Made by a program: the position numbers and the translations under genes. Under the pieces are notes generated by a model. It was given only the letters and a program-made list of their open reading frames with translations, was not told where the DNA came from and did not search any database. A DNA stretch of 64,000 bases. Origin: DASZUK01 sp963745595. Its GTDB lineage: Bacteria > Actinomycetota > Acidimicrobiia > Acidimicrobiales > RAAP-2. Where the stretch lies: positions 186,001 to 250,000 of the forward strand of contig CAVUYB010000007.1 in the NCBI GenBank assembly GCA_963745595.1, read 5' to 3'. Below, one piece after another: positions 44,131 through 52,531 of the stretch; positions within the stretch are counted from its first letter, which is position 1; every line of letters starts with the position of its first letter.

Positions 44131-44234
44131 CCTGAAGGGGAGTAGCCCCCAATCGGTGGTCGACATGCTGGCTCGCTGAGGCTGACTCAATGGGCCCGGT
44201 CACCGGACCTGTTCGCAGGTGGGCGAGACCTTCG
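44131..44234 (+). promoter_or_regulatory. yybP-ykoY (Mn2+) riboswitch
   Basis: The leader of the UPF0016 gene contains AAGGGGAGTAGCC near the 5' end, a CATGCTGG segment, and the closing GGGCGAGACCTTC, the conserved landmarks of the yybP-ykoY manganese riboswitch. A -10-like TACGCT (44121-44126) lies just upstream. The expected effect is induction of the downstream exporter by Mn2+. The boundaries are approximate. Confidence 0.8.
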
Positions 44235-44297
44235 TTCCAGCCAGTCGTCGTGGCCGGGGCGAGGGCACACCCTTCGGCCCGGCGAGGAGAGCTCAGC

Positions 44298-44879
44298 GTG
44301 GACATCGCCATCGCCGCCGCCGTCTTCCCGGTCATCTTCATCGGCGAGCTGCCGGACAAGACGATGTTCGCGTCGCTCGTCATGGCGACCCGCGGCCGGC
44401 CCTTCTCGGTCTGGCTCGGCGCGGCCGCGGCGTTCGTCGTCCACGTCGCCATCGCGGTGACGATCGGCGTCGCCCTCTTCCACCTCCTCCCCCACCGCGT
44501 CGTCGACGGCATCGTCGCGGTGATGTTCCTCGTCGGTGCCGCCCTGGCCCTCCGGGAAGCGATGCAGGACCACGACGAGGCGATCGTCGAGCGCGAGGTC
44601 GCGTCGAACCGGCGCGTGACGACGACCGCCTTCGCCGTCATCTTCCTGGCCGAATGGGGCGACCTCACGCAGATCCTGACCGCCAATCTGGCCGCCCGCT
44701 ACCACTCGCCGTTCTCGGTCGCCCTCGGCGCGGTCGCCGCGCTGTGGGCCGTCGCCGGCCTGGCCGTCGTCGGTGGCCAGAGCCTCCTGCGGTTCGTCAA
44801 CATCCGGACCGTCCGTCTGGTGACCGCGGTCGTCCTCGTTGGCCTGGCTGGCTTCGCCGCCTGGGAGGCGCTCCGATAG
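44298..44879 (+). CDS. UPF0016 (TMEM165/GDT1) family cation exporter
   Basis: A 193-residue membrane protein of six helices in two inverted halves. The signature acidic motifs are GELPDKT (residues about 15-21) and AEWGDLTQ in the second half, the E-x-G/P-D-K/L-T pattern of Gdt1/MneA/Mnx manganese (or calcium) exporters. GTG 44298 with GAGGAG upstream is the family start; longer frames run into the riboswitch. The upstream yybP-ykoY riboswitch supports Mn2+ as substrate. Confidence 0.9.
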   Translation: MDIAIAAAVFPVIFIGELPDKTMFASLVMATRGRPFSVWLGAAAAFVVHVAIAVTIGVALFHLLPHRVVDGIVAVMFLVGAALALREAMQDHDEAIVEREVASNRRVTTTAFAVIFLAEWGDLTQILTANLAARYHSPFSVALGAVAALWAVAGLAVVGGQSLLRFVNIRTVRLVTAVVLVGLAGFAAWEALR

Positions 44880-44967
44880 CTCCTCAATCGACGAGCACCG
44901 CCGCGTCGCGCGAGATGCTGGGGCCATCGGCTCGCCGAAGGCGGCGCCCAAAGGAGGGTGGGACGAC

Positions 44968-45411
44968 ATGGAACCTCGCATCCACGTGATCACGCTGGCG
45001 GTCGACGACCTCGAGCGGGCACTCGCCTTCTACCGCGATGGCCTCGGCTTCGACTCACCGGGCATCATCGGCGCCGAGTTCACCGGCGACGACACCAATG
45101 CCGCCGGTGCCACCGCCATGTTCGAGCTCGGTGGGGGGCTCCTCCTGGCGGTCTACCCGCGCCCCGAACTGGCCAAGGACGCCGGCCTGCCGGCGGAGCC
45201 GCCGAAGAGCGGCGAGTTCAGTATCGGGCACGTCGTCGCCCGTCGAGACGATGTCGACACCGTCCTCGCCCAGGCCCGGGCCGCCGGCGCCACCGTCCTC
45301 GGCGAGCCCCACGACCGCCCGTGGGGTATCTACTCCGGGTACTTCCAGGACCCCGATGGCCACCTCTGGGAGGTCATCTTCAACCCCGCCCCGGACTCGG
45401 TCGCCGGCTGA
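44968..45411 (+). CDS. VOC family protein (glyoxalase-like)
   Basis: A 147-residue two-module VOC protein: MEPRIHVITLAVDDLERALAFYRDGLGFDSPG, IGHVVARRDDVDTVLAQARAAGA and SGYFQDPDGHLWEVIFNP. The H (RIHVITL), H (IGHVVA) and E (LWEVIF) are the usual metal-ligand positions. A strong AAAGGAGGG site precedes the ATG. Enzymatic role unknown. Confidence 0.85.
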   Translation: MEPRIHVITLAVDDLERALAFYRDGLGFDSPGIIGAEFTGDDTNAAGATAMFELGGGLLLAVYPRPELAKDAGLPAEPPKSGEFSIGHVVARRDDVDTVLAQARAAGATVLGEPHDRPWGIYSGYFQDPDGHLWEVIFNPAPDSVAG

Positions 45412-45510
45412 CGGTCGGCTGGCGTACGCCACCTGCCCGCGCCGGCCGGCCGAACGTTTCGACGGCGGCACGGCCGGCCCAGGCCCGGCAGGGATCGGTA
45501 CGCTACCCGG

Positions 45511-46632
45511 GTGACCATGCCGACACCGCCGGGCTCGCCGGTCCGCCTGCAAGAACCGCAGGCGGTGCTCACTCCGCTTACCGCGGCCGCGCTCTTCCTC
45601 GTCGTGACGATCGATGCCGGGGCGGAGGGGGCCGTGCGCGACCTGCTCGCCGATCTCGCCGGGCTCGAGCGAACCGTCGGGTTCCGGGTGCCGACGGCCG
45701 GGCTCGCGCTGGTAACCGGCATCGGCTCCGACGCCTGGGACCGGCTCTTCACCGGACCGCGACCAGCAGAGCTCCACCCGTTCCGAGCGCTCCACGGCGA
45801 ACGCCATCACGCGGTATCGACGCCCGGGGACCTGTTGTTCCACATCCGCGCCGCCCAGGCCGACCTCTGCTTCGAACTGGCATCGCAGATCATGGACCGG
45901 CTGACCGGCTCGGTCACCGCCGTCGACGAGGTGCACGGGTTCAAGTACTTCGACGACCGTGACCTACTCGGGTTCGTCGACGGGACCGAGAACCCGACCG
46001 GGACGGCGGCGACGGACGCAGTGACCGTCGGCGACGAGGACCCGGGCTTCTCCGGATCGAGCTACGTCATCGTCCAGAAGTACCTCCACGACCTGACCAC
46101 CTGGAACGCGCTCCGCGTCGAAGATCAGGAGCTGGTCGTCGGGCGGAGAAAGCTCTCGAACGTCGAGCTGTCCGACGACGAGAAGCCGAGCAACTCCCAC
46201 GTCGCGTTGAACACCGTCGTCGGCCCGGACGGCGAGCAACGCCAGATCCTCCGCGACAACATGGCGTTCGGGACGATCGGTCAGCGCGAGTTCGGCACGT
46301 ACTTCATCGGCTACGCGGCGACGCCGGCCGTGACCGAGCAGATGCTCGAGAACATGTTCATCGGCGATCCGCCGGGGAACTACGACCGGATCCTCGACTT
46401 CTCGACCGCCGTCACGGGCAGCCTGTTCTTCGTGCCGACCGCCGACTTCCTCGACAACCTCCCGCCCGCGCCCGGCGACGTCGGGCAACCGCCAGCCGCC
46501 GGCCCCGAGTCGGACGCCGGCGCCGAGTCGGCGAGCGTGGCGCCCGTGGCCGAAGTCGACGGCTCGCTCGGGATCGCCGGATTGAAAGGCTCGAGCTCGG
46601 CGCGGGCTGAGGGCCCCGGACAGCCGGGCTGA
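45511..46632 (+). CDS. Dyp-type haem peroxidase with encapsulin-targeting tail
   Basis: A 373-residue DyP peroxidase: haem-pocket motif FVDGTENPTG (GxxDG), YVIVQKYLHDL, the proximal-histidine region SNSHVALNT and the distal arginine region DNMAFG...GTYFIGYAA. After about residue 325 a Pro/Ala/Ser/Glu-rich linker leads to DGSLGIAGLKGSS (from residue 350), which closely fits the encapsulin cargo-loading peptide consensus (DGSLxIGSLKG). The enzyme would be packaged in a protein nanocompartment, but no encapsulin gene is in the window. GTG 45511 may be leaderless, with TACGCT at 45499-45504 as -10; ATG 45517 is the alternative. Confidence 0.9.
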   Translation: MTMPTPPGSPVRLQEPQAVLTPLTAAALFLVVTIDAGAEGAVRDLLADLAGLERTVGFRVPTAGLALVTGIGSDAWDRLFTGPRPAELHPFRALHGERHHAVSTPGDLLFHIRAAQADLCFELASQIMDRLTGSVTAVDEVHGFKYFDDRDLLGFVDGTENPTGTAATDAVTVGDEDPGFSGSSYVIVQKYLHDLTTWNALRVEDQELVVGRRKLSNVELSDDEKPSNSHVALNTVVGPDGEQRQILRDNMAFGTIGQREFGTYFIGYAATPAVTEQMLENMFIGDPPGNYDRILDFSTAVTGSLFFVPTADFLDNLPPAPGDVGQPPAAGPESDAGAESASVAPVAEVDGSLGIAGLKGSSSARAEGPGQPG

Positions 46633-46638
46633 AGGGAT

Positions 46639-46815
46639 TCAGGCGTCCTTGACGACGTCCTTCACCTTCTCGCCGGCCTGCTTCAGGTTCGCCGATCCCT
46701 GATCGGCCTTGCCCCGCCGCTGCACCGAGCGATCGTTGGTGGCCTTCCCCACTGCTTCCTTGGCTTTGCCCTTCGCCTCCTCGGCCTTGTTCTTTGCCTT
46801 GTCTGCGAGTCCCAT
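46639..46815 (-). CDS. CsbD family stress protein
   Basis: A 58-residue, highly charged, Lys/Ala-rich protein: MGLADKAKNKAEEAKGKAKEAVGKATND, followed by GKADQGSANLKQAGEKVKD. This is the standard CsbD pattern, small general-stress proteins without known biochemistry. AGGAGGACAGG gives a clear ribosome site. Longer upstream frames are not supported. Convergent with the DyP gene. Confidence 0.9.
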   Translation of the reverse strand: MGLADKAKNKAEEAKGKAKEAVGKATNDRSVQRRGKADQGSANLKQAGEKVKDVVKDA

Positions 46816-46895
46816 CCTGTCCTCCTCACTAAGCGTTGGAAGGTGCCGTACCCCGCGGGTGGCTCGTGCACTCACGACGCCGCGACGGTTCGCTG

Positions 46896-48404
46896 CTACC
46901 GCAGCCACCGGCGATGCTTCGGCTGGGCCACGCGCTTCCACGCGGCGGGCCAGCGGCGACGGAGCTCGCGCTGGCGGCGCTCCTCGTCGGCCGACAGACG
47001 GCCAGCCTCGAACAGCGTGACCGGAGAGAAGCTCCCGGCTGCGGCGCCGCGCGCCGACCGGTCCGCCCGCTCCCGCAGCCACGCCTCGGCGGCCACCGCG
47101 TCGTGGTGCTCGCCCAACGTCGTCTGGAGCGCCTCGGCCGCCGCCGCCGTCCGTCGAGCCGGCTGGCCGATCACTGTCGTCGCCAGCTCGGCGGCATAAC
47201 GGAGCTGCTTCGCCTTGATGCGGATGCGGTGCAGTTGGCGGTCCGACGGGTGGTTGCCGGCCTTGCGCACCTGACGACGGACCGACCGGAAGCGATCACC
47301 GACCAGCGCCGGCAGCGCGGCAGCGGCGGGGAGCCCGGCGTCGGCCAGCCCGCCGCCGGCCGAGAACGGCGGGTTCCGGACCGCGGCATGGAGCCGGTCG
47401 AGCAGGTCGAGGTACCGATCGCTGGCCAGCGCGCCGGCCGCCTTTTGGGCGGCGGCTCGGCGCTGGTCGCTCAGTGCGCTGCCCAGCTCCGTCGGTGCGT
47501 CCTCCAGGTGGCCGGCCAACACGTCGGCATCCCGGACCTCACCCAGGACCGACCCGAGCCAGCCGAGGTCGTCACGCACGTGCGTCACCCATTGCGGGTC
47601 GAGCACGCCGTCAAACAGCTTGAGGTGCGAGCGGAGCCGGCGAGTGGCCACCCGGGCCTGGTGGACGTCGTGGACCCCGACGTCGGGCAGGCTGGCTCGG
47701 AGCCGCCAGTCGTGACGCAGCAGGCGACCGAGGGCGCCGGCGATCGCGGCGCGTACGACGTCACCGAGCGACGCAGTCCGGTCGAGGTGCGGACCGCCGT
47801 CGTCGACGGCGGGGAGATCGAAGGCCTTGGCCAACTTCGGGAGGTCACCGCTCGGTGCCCCCGCTCGCTCCAGCTCGGCGACGACGGCGTCACGGACGAC
47901 GTCGCCGCCGGGGTGCAGTTCGAGCTCCACCTGTCGGAAACGAAGGCCGTCTCGGGCCCCGCCCTCCACTACGACCGTGTCGTCGTCGAGCTCGGCCGCC
48001 TCGCCGGCTTCGCTGTGCAGCATCAGCCGTTGGCGGGCCGTGTGCAGCGTCACCAACAGGCCCAGCGGCATCCGACGGACGAGGCCGCGGACGACGTCGG
48101 CGGCGGCCGGCGGGATCTCGTCCCGGTTGCCGGGCCAGCTCAGCTCTGTTCGTTCGAGGTTCGGCCCGTCCTCGGCCATGGGCAGCTTGACGGTCCACGT
48201 GCCCGGAGCGCCCCGTCGCGTCGTCCGATGCCGCAACGTGATCCCCTGCGCCCACAGCCGGCCGTCGGCGGTGTCGTAGTACGCAGTGTCGAAGTGCCGT
48301 TCGGGTAGGCGTTCGGTCCGCCCGACGAGGGGCCGGAGGTCGGGAAGCTCCAACTCCATGGAGGCCTTGAACTTGACCTCCCGCTCCAGGGCGCGGCTTC
48401 CCAT
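46896..48404 (-). CDS. CYTH and CHAD domain protein (polyphosphate-related)
   Basis: A 502-residue two-domain protein. Residues about 1-200 are a CYTH/triphosphate tunnel metalloenzyme domain with the E-x-E-x-K signature in LEREVKF and repeated acid/base strands (RHFDTAYYDTADGRL, GTWTVKLP, VELEL). Residues about 215-500 are a CHAD domain of conserved histidine helices (VHDVHQARVATRRLRSHLKLF, DRQLHRIRIKAKQLRYAAEL, LGEHHDAVAAEAWL). CYTH acts on triphosphates or polyphosphate, and CHAD binds polyphosphate. ATG 48404 is used although no ribosome site is seen. Confidence 0.9.
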   Translation of the reverse strand: MGSRALEREVKFKASMELELPDLRPLVGRTERLPERHFDTAYYDTADGRLWAQGITLRHRTTRRGAPGTWTVKLPMAEDGPNLERTELSWPGNRDEIPPAAADVVRGLVRRMPLGLLVTLHTARQRLMLHSEAGEAAELDDDTVVVEGGARDGLRFRQVELELHPGGDVVRDAVVAELERAGAPSGDLPKLAKAFDLPAVDDGGPHLDRTASLGDVVRAAIAGALGRLLRHDWRLRASLPDVGVHDVHQARVATRRLRSHLKLFDGVLDPQWVTHVRDDLGWLGSVLGEVRDADVLAGHLEDAPTELGSALSDQRRAAAQKAAGALASDRYLDLLDRLHAAVRNPPFSAGGGLADAGLPAAAALPALVGDRFRSVRRQVRKAGNHPSDRQLHRIRIKAKQLRYAAELATTVIGQPARRTAAAAEALQTTLGEHHDAVAAEAWLRERADRSARGAAAGSFSPVTLFEAGRLSADEERRQRELRRRWPAAWKRVAQPKHRRWLR

Positions 48405-48575
48405 GGGTGGTCGGTACCCAGCGGACCGGCTGGCCATGCAAGGCGGGGGGCGGCGACACGAAACGGCGTGGCGTCCGGGGCAATCGGGTACGTCTCGAGG
48501 CAACGACGAGACCGGAGGTGGGTCAGATGGTCAGGCCGAAACGGACACCCTCGGGCCGTCGTTGACGGGTGGGCG

Positions 48576-49103
48576 GTGACCACGATGCCGACGCCCCAGG
48601 GGAAGGGGCCCCCGGAGGAGGGCACCCCCGCGGTCGACGATCCCGGCCGGCAGGAATCCGAAGCCGAGCGGGACGACCGCAACATGGCCGAGCTCCTCCA
48701 GGAGCTGCGCGTCGCCGGCTTGGGCGTCCAGGTGCTTTTCGGCTTCCTCCTCGCGCTCCCGTTCAGCGCCCGCTTCGACCGACTGAACCAGGCGCAACGC
48801 GACCTCTACCTCGTCACCCTCCTACTGGCCGCGCTGGCGACGGCCCTGCTCTCCGCCCCGGTCGCGTACCACCGGTTGGTCTTTCGCCGACACCTGAAGG
48901 GCCAGCTCCTCCGGGCGGCCAACGTGATGGCCCTCCTCGGCCTGGCAGCCGTCGGGCTCGCCATCTCGGCCGCGGTCCTCCTCGTCGTCGGTTTCGTCGA
49001 GCACGGTCCAGTGGTGCCGGCGGTGGCCGCCGTCACCGTGGCGGTGTTCATCGGGCTCTGGTTCGTCTTCCCGATGTCCCGTCGACATCGTCCCGGAGAG
49101 TGA
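48576..49103 (+). CDS. DUF6328-like membrane protein
   Basis: A roughly 175-residue protein: a 45-residue acidic, proline-rich cytoplasmic start, then RNMAELLQELRVAGLGVQVLFGFLLALPF, the core of the DUF6328 family, and four membrane helices ending in FVFPMSRRHRP. GTG 48576 or ATG 48585. Family function unknown; often single genes in actinobacteria. Confidence 0.75.
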   Translation: MTTMPTPQGKGPPEEGTPAVDDPGRQESEAERDDRNMAELLQELRVAGLGVQVLFGFLLALPFSARFDRLNQAQRDLYLVTLLLAALATALLSAPVAYHRLVFRRHLKGQLLRAANVMALLGLAAVGLAISAAVLLVVGFVEHGPVVPAVAAVTVAVFIGLWFVFPMSRRHRPGE

Positions 49104-49201
49104 AGGTCGGCCCGCCGGTCGCCGGCCGGTGAGGTCGGCCCACCGGTCGCCGCCAGCTTCGGAGAAGTGATGCCAGCCGCTGTCGTCGTAGGATCGGGGC
49201 C

Positions 49202-49765
49202 ATGGGCCGCTGGGCACCGGGCGCAACGGGCCGACTCGTCGAGTCGGCACTCGAGCTCTACCACGAACGCGGTTTCGACCAGACGACCGTGGCGGAGATC
49301 GCGGCCCGGGCGGGGCTCACCGAGCGCACCTTCTTTCGCCATTTCGCCGACAAGCGCGAGGTGCTCTTCGCCGGCTCCGGGACGTTGTTCGAACGCGTCG
49401 TCGCCGCCGTCACCGACGCCCCTCCCGGGGCGACGCCTTTTGACGCGGTCGCGGCCGGACTGGACGCCGCCGCGACCGTCATCGGCGACCGCCGCGAGTT
49501 CTCGAGGCAGCGGCAGGCAGTGATCGCCGCCAACCCGGCTCTGCAGGAGCGCGAGCTCAGCAAGCTCGCCTCACTGGCCGCGGCCATGGCCGACGCGCTC
49601 GGCGCCCGTGGCGTTCCGGCGTCGACCGCGGCCCTGGCGTCGGAGGCCGGGATGGCCGTGTTCAAGGTGGCGTTCGGACGCTGGGTCGCCGACGGAACGA
49701 CCGGGACGCTCCCCGAGGTGGTCCGCGACGCGATGGACGAACTACGGGTAGCCGTTGCGGACTGA
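49202..49765 (+). CDS. TetR-family transcriptional regulator
   Basis: A 187-residue repressor-type protein. N-terminal HTH: LVESALELYHERGFDQTTVAEIAARAGLTERTFFRHFADKREVLF. The C-terminal ligand/dimer domain is Ala-rich and includes SRQRQAVIAANPALQERELSKLASLAAAMADALGARG, a TetR C-terminal pattern. The convergent NmrA-like SDR, whose promoter holds a long palindrome, is a possible target. That link is inferred from proximity. Confidence 0.9.
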   Translation: MGRWAPGATGRLVESALELYHERGFDQTTVAEIAARAGLTERTFFRHFADKREVLFAGSGTLFERVVAAVTDAPPGATPFDAVAAGLDAAATVIGDRREFSRQRQAVIAANPALQERELSKLASLAAAMADALGARGVPASTAALASEAGMAVFKVAFGRWVADGTTGTLPEVVRDAMDELRVAVAD

Positions 49766-49833
49766 CCGGAGACGGTCACCCCCTCGACCCCGGAGGCCGG
49801 GCGGGGGAAGCCGGGGCGGCGACTCGGGGTGCC

Positions 49834-50736
49834 CTACGCGGCCGACATGAAGTAGTGCCCCTCGTCGAGGTCGGCCAACAGTCCGGGGTGCGTCGGCCCC
49901 CAGCCGAGCAGCGCTCGGGTCCGGACGTTCGACGCCGGGCCGTCGAGCACCACCAACGGGCCGAGGAAGCCGAAGTGCGCGTCCGCCTCTTCGGGCGCGA
50001 TCGACCGAACCGGGAGCCGGAGATGGCGCCCGAGCGTGTCGGCGATCTCGCGGAACGGCACCCCCTCGTCCTCCACGCCGTGCAGCCGCGAACCACCGGG
50101 TGCGCGCTCGACCGCGGCCCGGTAGAGGGTCGCCGCGTCGAGGGTATGGAGGCCCGACCATCGATTGCTGCCGTCGCCCACGTAGGCGGAGACCCCCGTC
50201 CGGCGCGCCGTGTCGATCAGCCGATGGGTGAAGCCGTGGTGGTCGAGCGGGCTGTGGACCAACGGCGCCAGGCGAACCACCGAGGAGCGCACGCCGCGCT
50301 CGGCCATGGCGACGACGGCGTTCTCCGAGTCGGCGCGCGGCCCGGCCGCCAGGACGACGTCCTCGGTGCCGACCTGCCCGGGCACGGCAAAGGCCAGCAG
50401 CAGCGTCCCCGACGTGATGACGAACGGCTTACCGGTGCCCTCGAGCGCGGCACCGATCGCCTCGACGGCGGCCAGATCCGAGACCGCGGCCCGGGCCAGG
50501 TCGTCGAGCTCGTGCTTGAAGGCCAGGTGGACGACCCCATCCGCGGCCGACGCGGCGGCCGCCAGACCGTCCAGGTCGTCGAGGTCGCCGCGAACGACGG
50601 TCGCGCCGGCTGCCGCGACCGCGGCGGCCGAAGCGTCGGAGCGAGCCAGGCCGGCGACCTGGTGTCCGCCGTCGAGCAGCTCGGGGACAACCGCGGAACC
50701 GATGTGACCGGACGCGCCGGTGACGAGAATGCGCAC
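49834..50736 (-). CDS. NAD(P)-binding SDR, atypical/NmrA-like
   Basis: A 300-residue extended SDR: VRILVTGASGHIGSAVVPELLDGGHQVAGLARSD (cofactor domain), VVHLAFKHEL, and a middle segment RLAPLVHSPLDHHGFTHRLIDTARRTG. It lacks a clear Y-x-x-x-K, which suggests a redox-sensor or atypical SDR rather than a classical dehydrogenase. GTG 50736, with GGAGG 7 bases away, is the chosen start; the ATG 27 bases upstream lacks support. Its promoter contains a long palindrome. Confidence 0.8.
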   Translation of the reverse strand: MRILVTGASGHIGSAVVPELLDGGHQVAGLARSDASAAAVAAAGATVVRGDLDDLDGLAAAASAADGVVHLAFKHELDDLARAAVSDLAAVEAIGAALEGTGKPFVITSGTLLLAFAVPGQVGTEDVVLAAGPRADSENAVVAMAERGVRSSVVRLAPLVHSPLDHHGFTHRLIDTARRTGVSAYVGDGSNRWSGLHTLDAATLYRAAVERAPGGSRLHGVEDEGVPFREIADTLGRHLRLPVRSIAPEEADAHFGFLGPLVVLDGPASNVRTRALLGWGPTHPGLLADLDEGHYFMSAA

Positions 50737-50787
50737 GAGAGAACCTCCAGATCGCGCGACCACGCCGCTGGGGACGCGGGCAACCGT

Positions 50788-50840
50788 TGTCAGTTGCTGA
50801 CATCACTCTATCAGGTGACGACAGGTACTGTCATCACCTG
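50788..50840 (-). promoter_or_regulatory. Promoter with two palindromes for the NmrA-like SDR gene
   Basis: TGTCAG and CTGACA (50788-50802) form a perfect inverted repeat with a 3-base spacer. A 29-base imperfect palindrome (50812-50840; CAGGTGA...TCACCTG ends, inner GACAG/CTGTC) lies next to it. On the minus strand ATGACA and TAGAGT, 18 bases apart, could be -35 and -10, and the larger palindrome covers the -35. Repressor identity unknown. Confidence 0.5.
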
Positions 50841-50896
50841 CCTCGACAAGTGACAGGTCGGTCGGCGCCGGTCGGCGCGTCGACCCGTTGGTTAGC

Positions 50897-52531
50897 TCAC
50901 GACAGCGATGCCCGGGCCGGCAGCCGGTCGAAGAACCGTCCGAGGACGTAACTGGGGACGGCGGCGATGGCGATCATCAGCAACGCGAACGGCGCCGCTT
51001 GCCCGTACGCCAGGTTCTGCTGGTAGGCCCAGAACTGGGTGGCGAGCGTCTGCACCCCGGTCGGGACCAGGAGGAGGGTGGCTGTGAGCTGGGTGACCGC
51101 CGAGAGGAAGACCAGGCAGAAGGCCGCGGCGAGGCCGGGGCCGACCAGCGGTCGGGTCACCCGCCACAGCACCGTCAGCCGGCCCTTCCCGAGCGAGCGG
51201 GCGACGTCCTCGAGGCCGACCGGCGCCTGGGCGATCGACGCCCGGACGCCGACGAGGGCCAGGGGGAAGAACATGATCGCGTACGTGACGACGAGCATCG
51301 GTGCCGTCTGGTACCAGAGCCCGCCGGCGTACTGCTCGCTGAAGTAGGCGAGGGCCAAGGCGATCACCAGTCCGGGCATCGCCAGGACGAGATAGGTGCT
51401 GCGCTCGAAGAGCCGGCTGAGACGTCCTGGATGACGCACCGCGAGCACCCCCACCGGCAGGGCCATGAGGGTGGCGATCATCGCGGCGGCGACGCCGTAG
51501 AGCGCGGTGTGCCACGTCGCGGCGGCGATCGACACGCCGTCCAGCACGTCCTTGGGCCCCGAGGCCCACCAGTACGCGGCGGAACCGACCGGGACACCGA
51601 GGGCCAACGCGACGAGGGCGAGGAGACCGAGCAGGGCGGGGACCGTCCACCGACCCAGGTGGTGCCGCCGGGTGAGCCGTTGGGCCATCCGGTCGACCCG
51701 GCTGATCCGGCCCCGGCCTCGGGCCGCCGACTCGCCGACCAGCACCATCAACCCCAACAGGACCAACACCAGCGAGAGCCCGCACGCGGTCGGGACGTTG
51801 AACGCCACCGAGAACTCGGTGAAGATCTCGGTGGTGAACGTCTGGTAGCCGAGGATCTCGAAGGCGCCGTACTCGGCCAAGAGGACCAGGACGACGAGCA
51901 GACAGCCGCCGAGGATGGCCACCCGGGCCTGGGCGAGGGTGATCCGCCAGAACGTGTGGAGCCGACCGAGTCCGAGGCTTCGCGCCACCTCCTCCTGGGC
52001 CGGGTCGGCGTTGCGCAGGCTGGAGGCCACCGGCAGGTAGACGAGCGGGTAGACCGAGAGCGTCATCACGAGGACGGCCCCCCAGAAGCCGGACACCGCC
52101 GTGCTGAGCGATGCCCAACCGAAGCTCACCACGAAGTCGGGAATGGCGAGGGGGATGACGACGGCCACCGCCCAGAACCGCCGCCCGGGGAGGTCGGTGC
52201 GCTCCACCAACCAGGCGGCGCCGGTCCCGATCACCGCGCACAGCGCCGTCACGACGACGGCCAGCCGGACCGTGTTCCAGAGCAGCTGGGCGGTGAGCGA
52301 TCGGTCGATGAGATCGGCCACCCGGCCGGCCCCCGCACCGTGCGCCTCGACGAGGAGGAACACGAGCGGCAGGATCAGCACCACCGCCACCAGCCCGCTG
52401 ACGACGAGCAACCCGACCGGTCGGTCGGTCGACCGTCGACCGCGCGTCCCCCGGCCGTCGCCCGGACCCGCCGTGACCCCGACGAGGGTCGTCTCGGGCG
52501 AGAGCCCGGAGCCGGTGGACGTCGGCGTCAC
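50897..52531 (-). CDS. Iron(III) ABC transporter permease (FbpB/AfuB type, two fused domains)
   Basis: A 544-residue permease with twelve hydrophobic helices and two copies of the EAA-type loop (ARSLGLGRLHTFWRITLAQARVAI and ARSLGKGRLTVLWRVTRPLVGPGL), as in FbpB/AfuB/ThiP. It would pass Fe3+ from the binding protein through the membrane. GTG 52531 overlaps the stop of the binding-protein gene (GTGA). No ATP-binding subunit follows; the next gene leftward belongs to another unit. Confidence 0.9.
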   Translation of the reverse strand: MTPTSTGSGLSPETTLVGVTAGPGDGRGTRGRRSTDRPVGLLVVSGLVAVVLILPLVFLLVEAHGAGAGRVADLIDRSLTAQLLWNTVRLAVVVTALCAVIGTGAAWLVERTDLPGRRFWAVAVVIPLAIPDFVVSFGWASLSTAVSGFWGAVLVMTLSVYPLVYLPVASSLRNADPAQEEVARSLGLGRLHTFWRITLAQARVAILGGCLLVVLVLLAEYGAFEILGYQTFTTEIFTEFSVAFNVPTACGLSLVLVLLGLMVLVGESAARGRGRISRVDRMAQRLTRRHHLGRWTVPALLGLLALVALALGVPVGSAAYWWASGPKDVLDGVSIAAATWHTALYGVAAAMIATLMALPVGVLAVRHPGRLSRLFERSTYLVLAMPGLVIALALAYFSEQYAGGLWYQTAPMLVVTYAIMFFPLALVGVRASIAQAPVGLEDVARSLGKGRLTVLWRVTRPLVGPGLAAAFCLVFLSAVTQLTATLLLVPTGVQTLATQFWAYQQNLAYGQAAPFALLMIAIAAVPSYVLGRFFDRLPARASLS

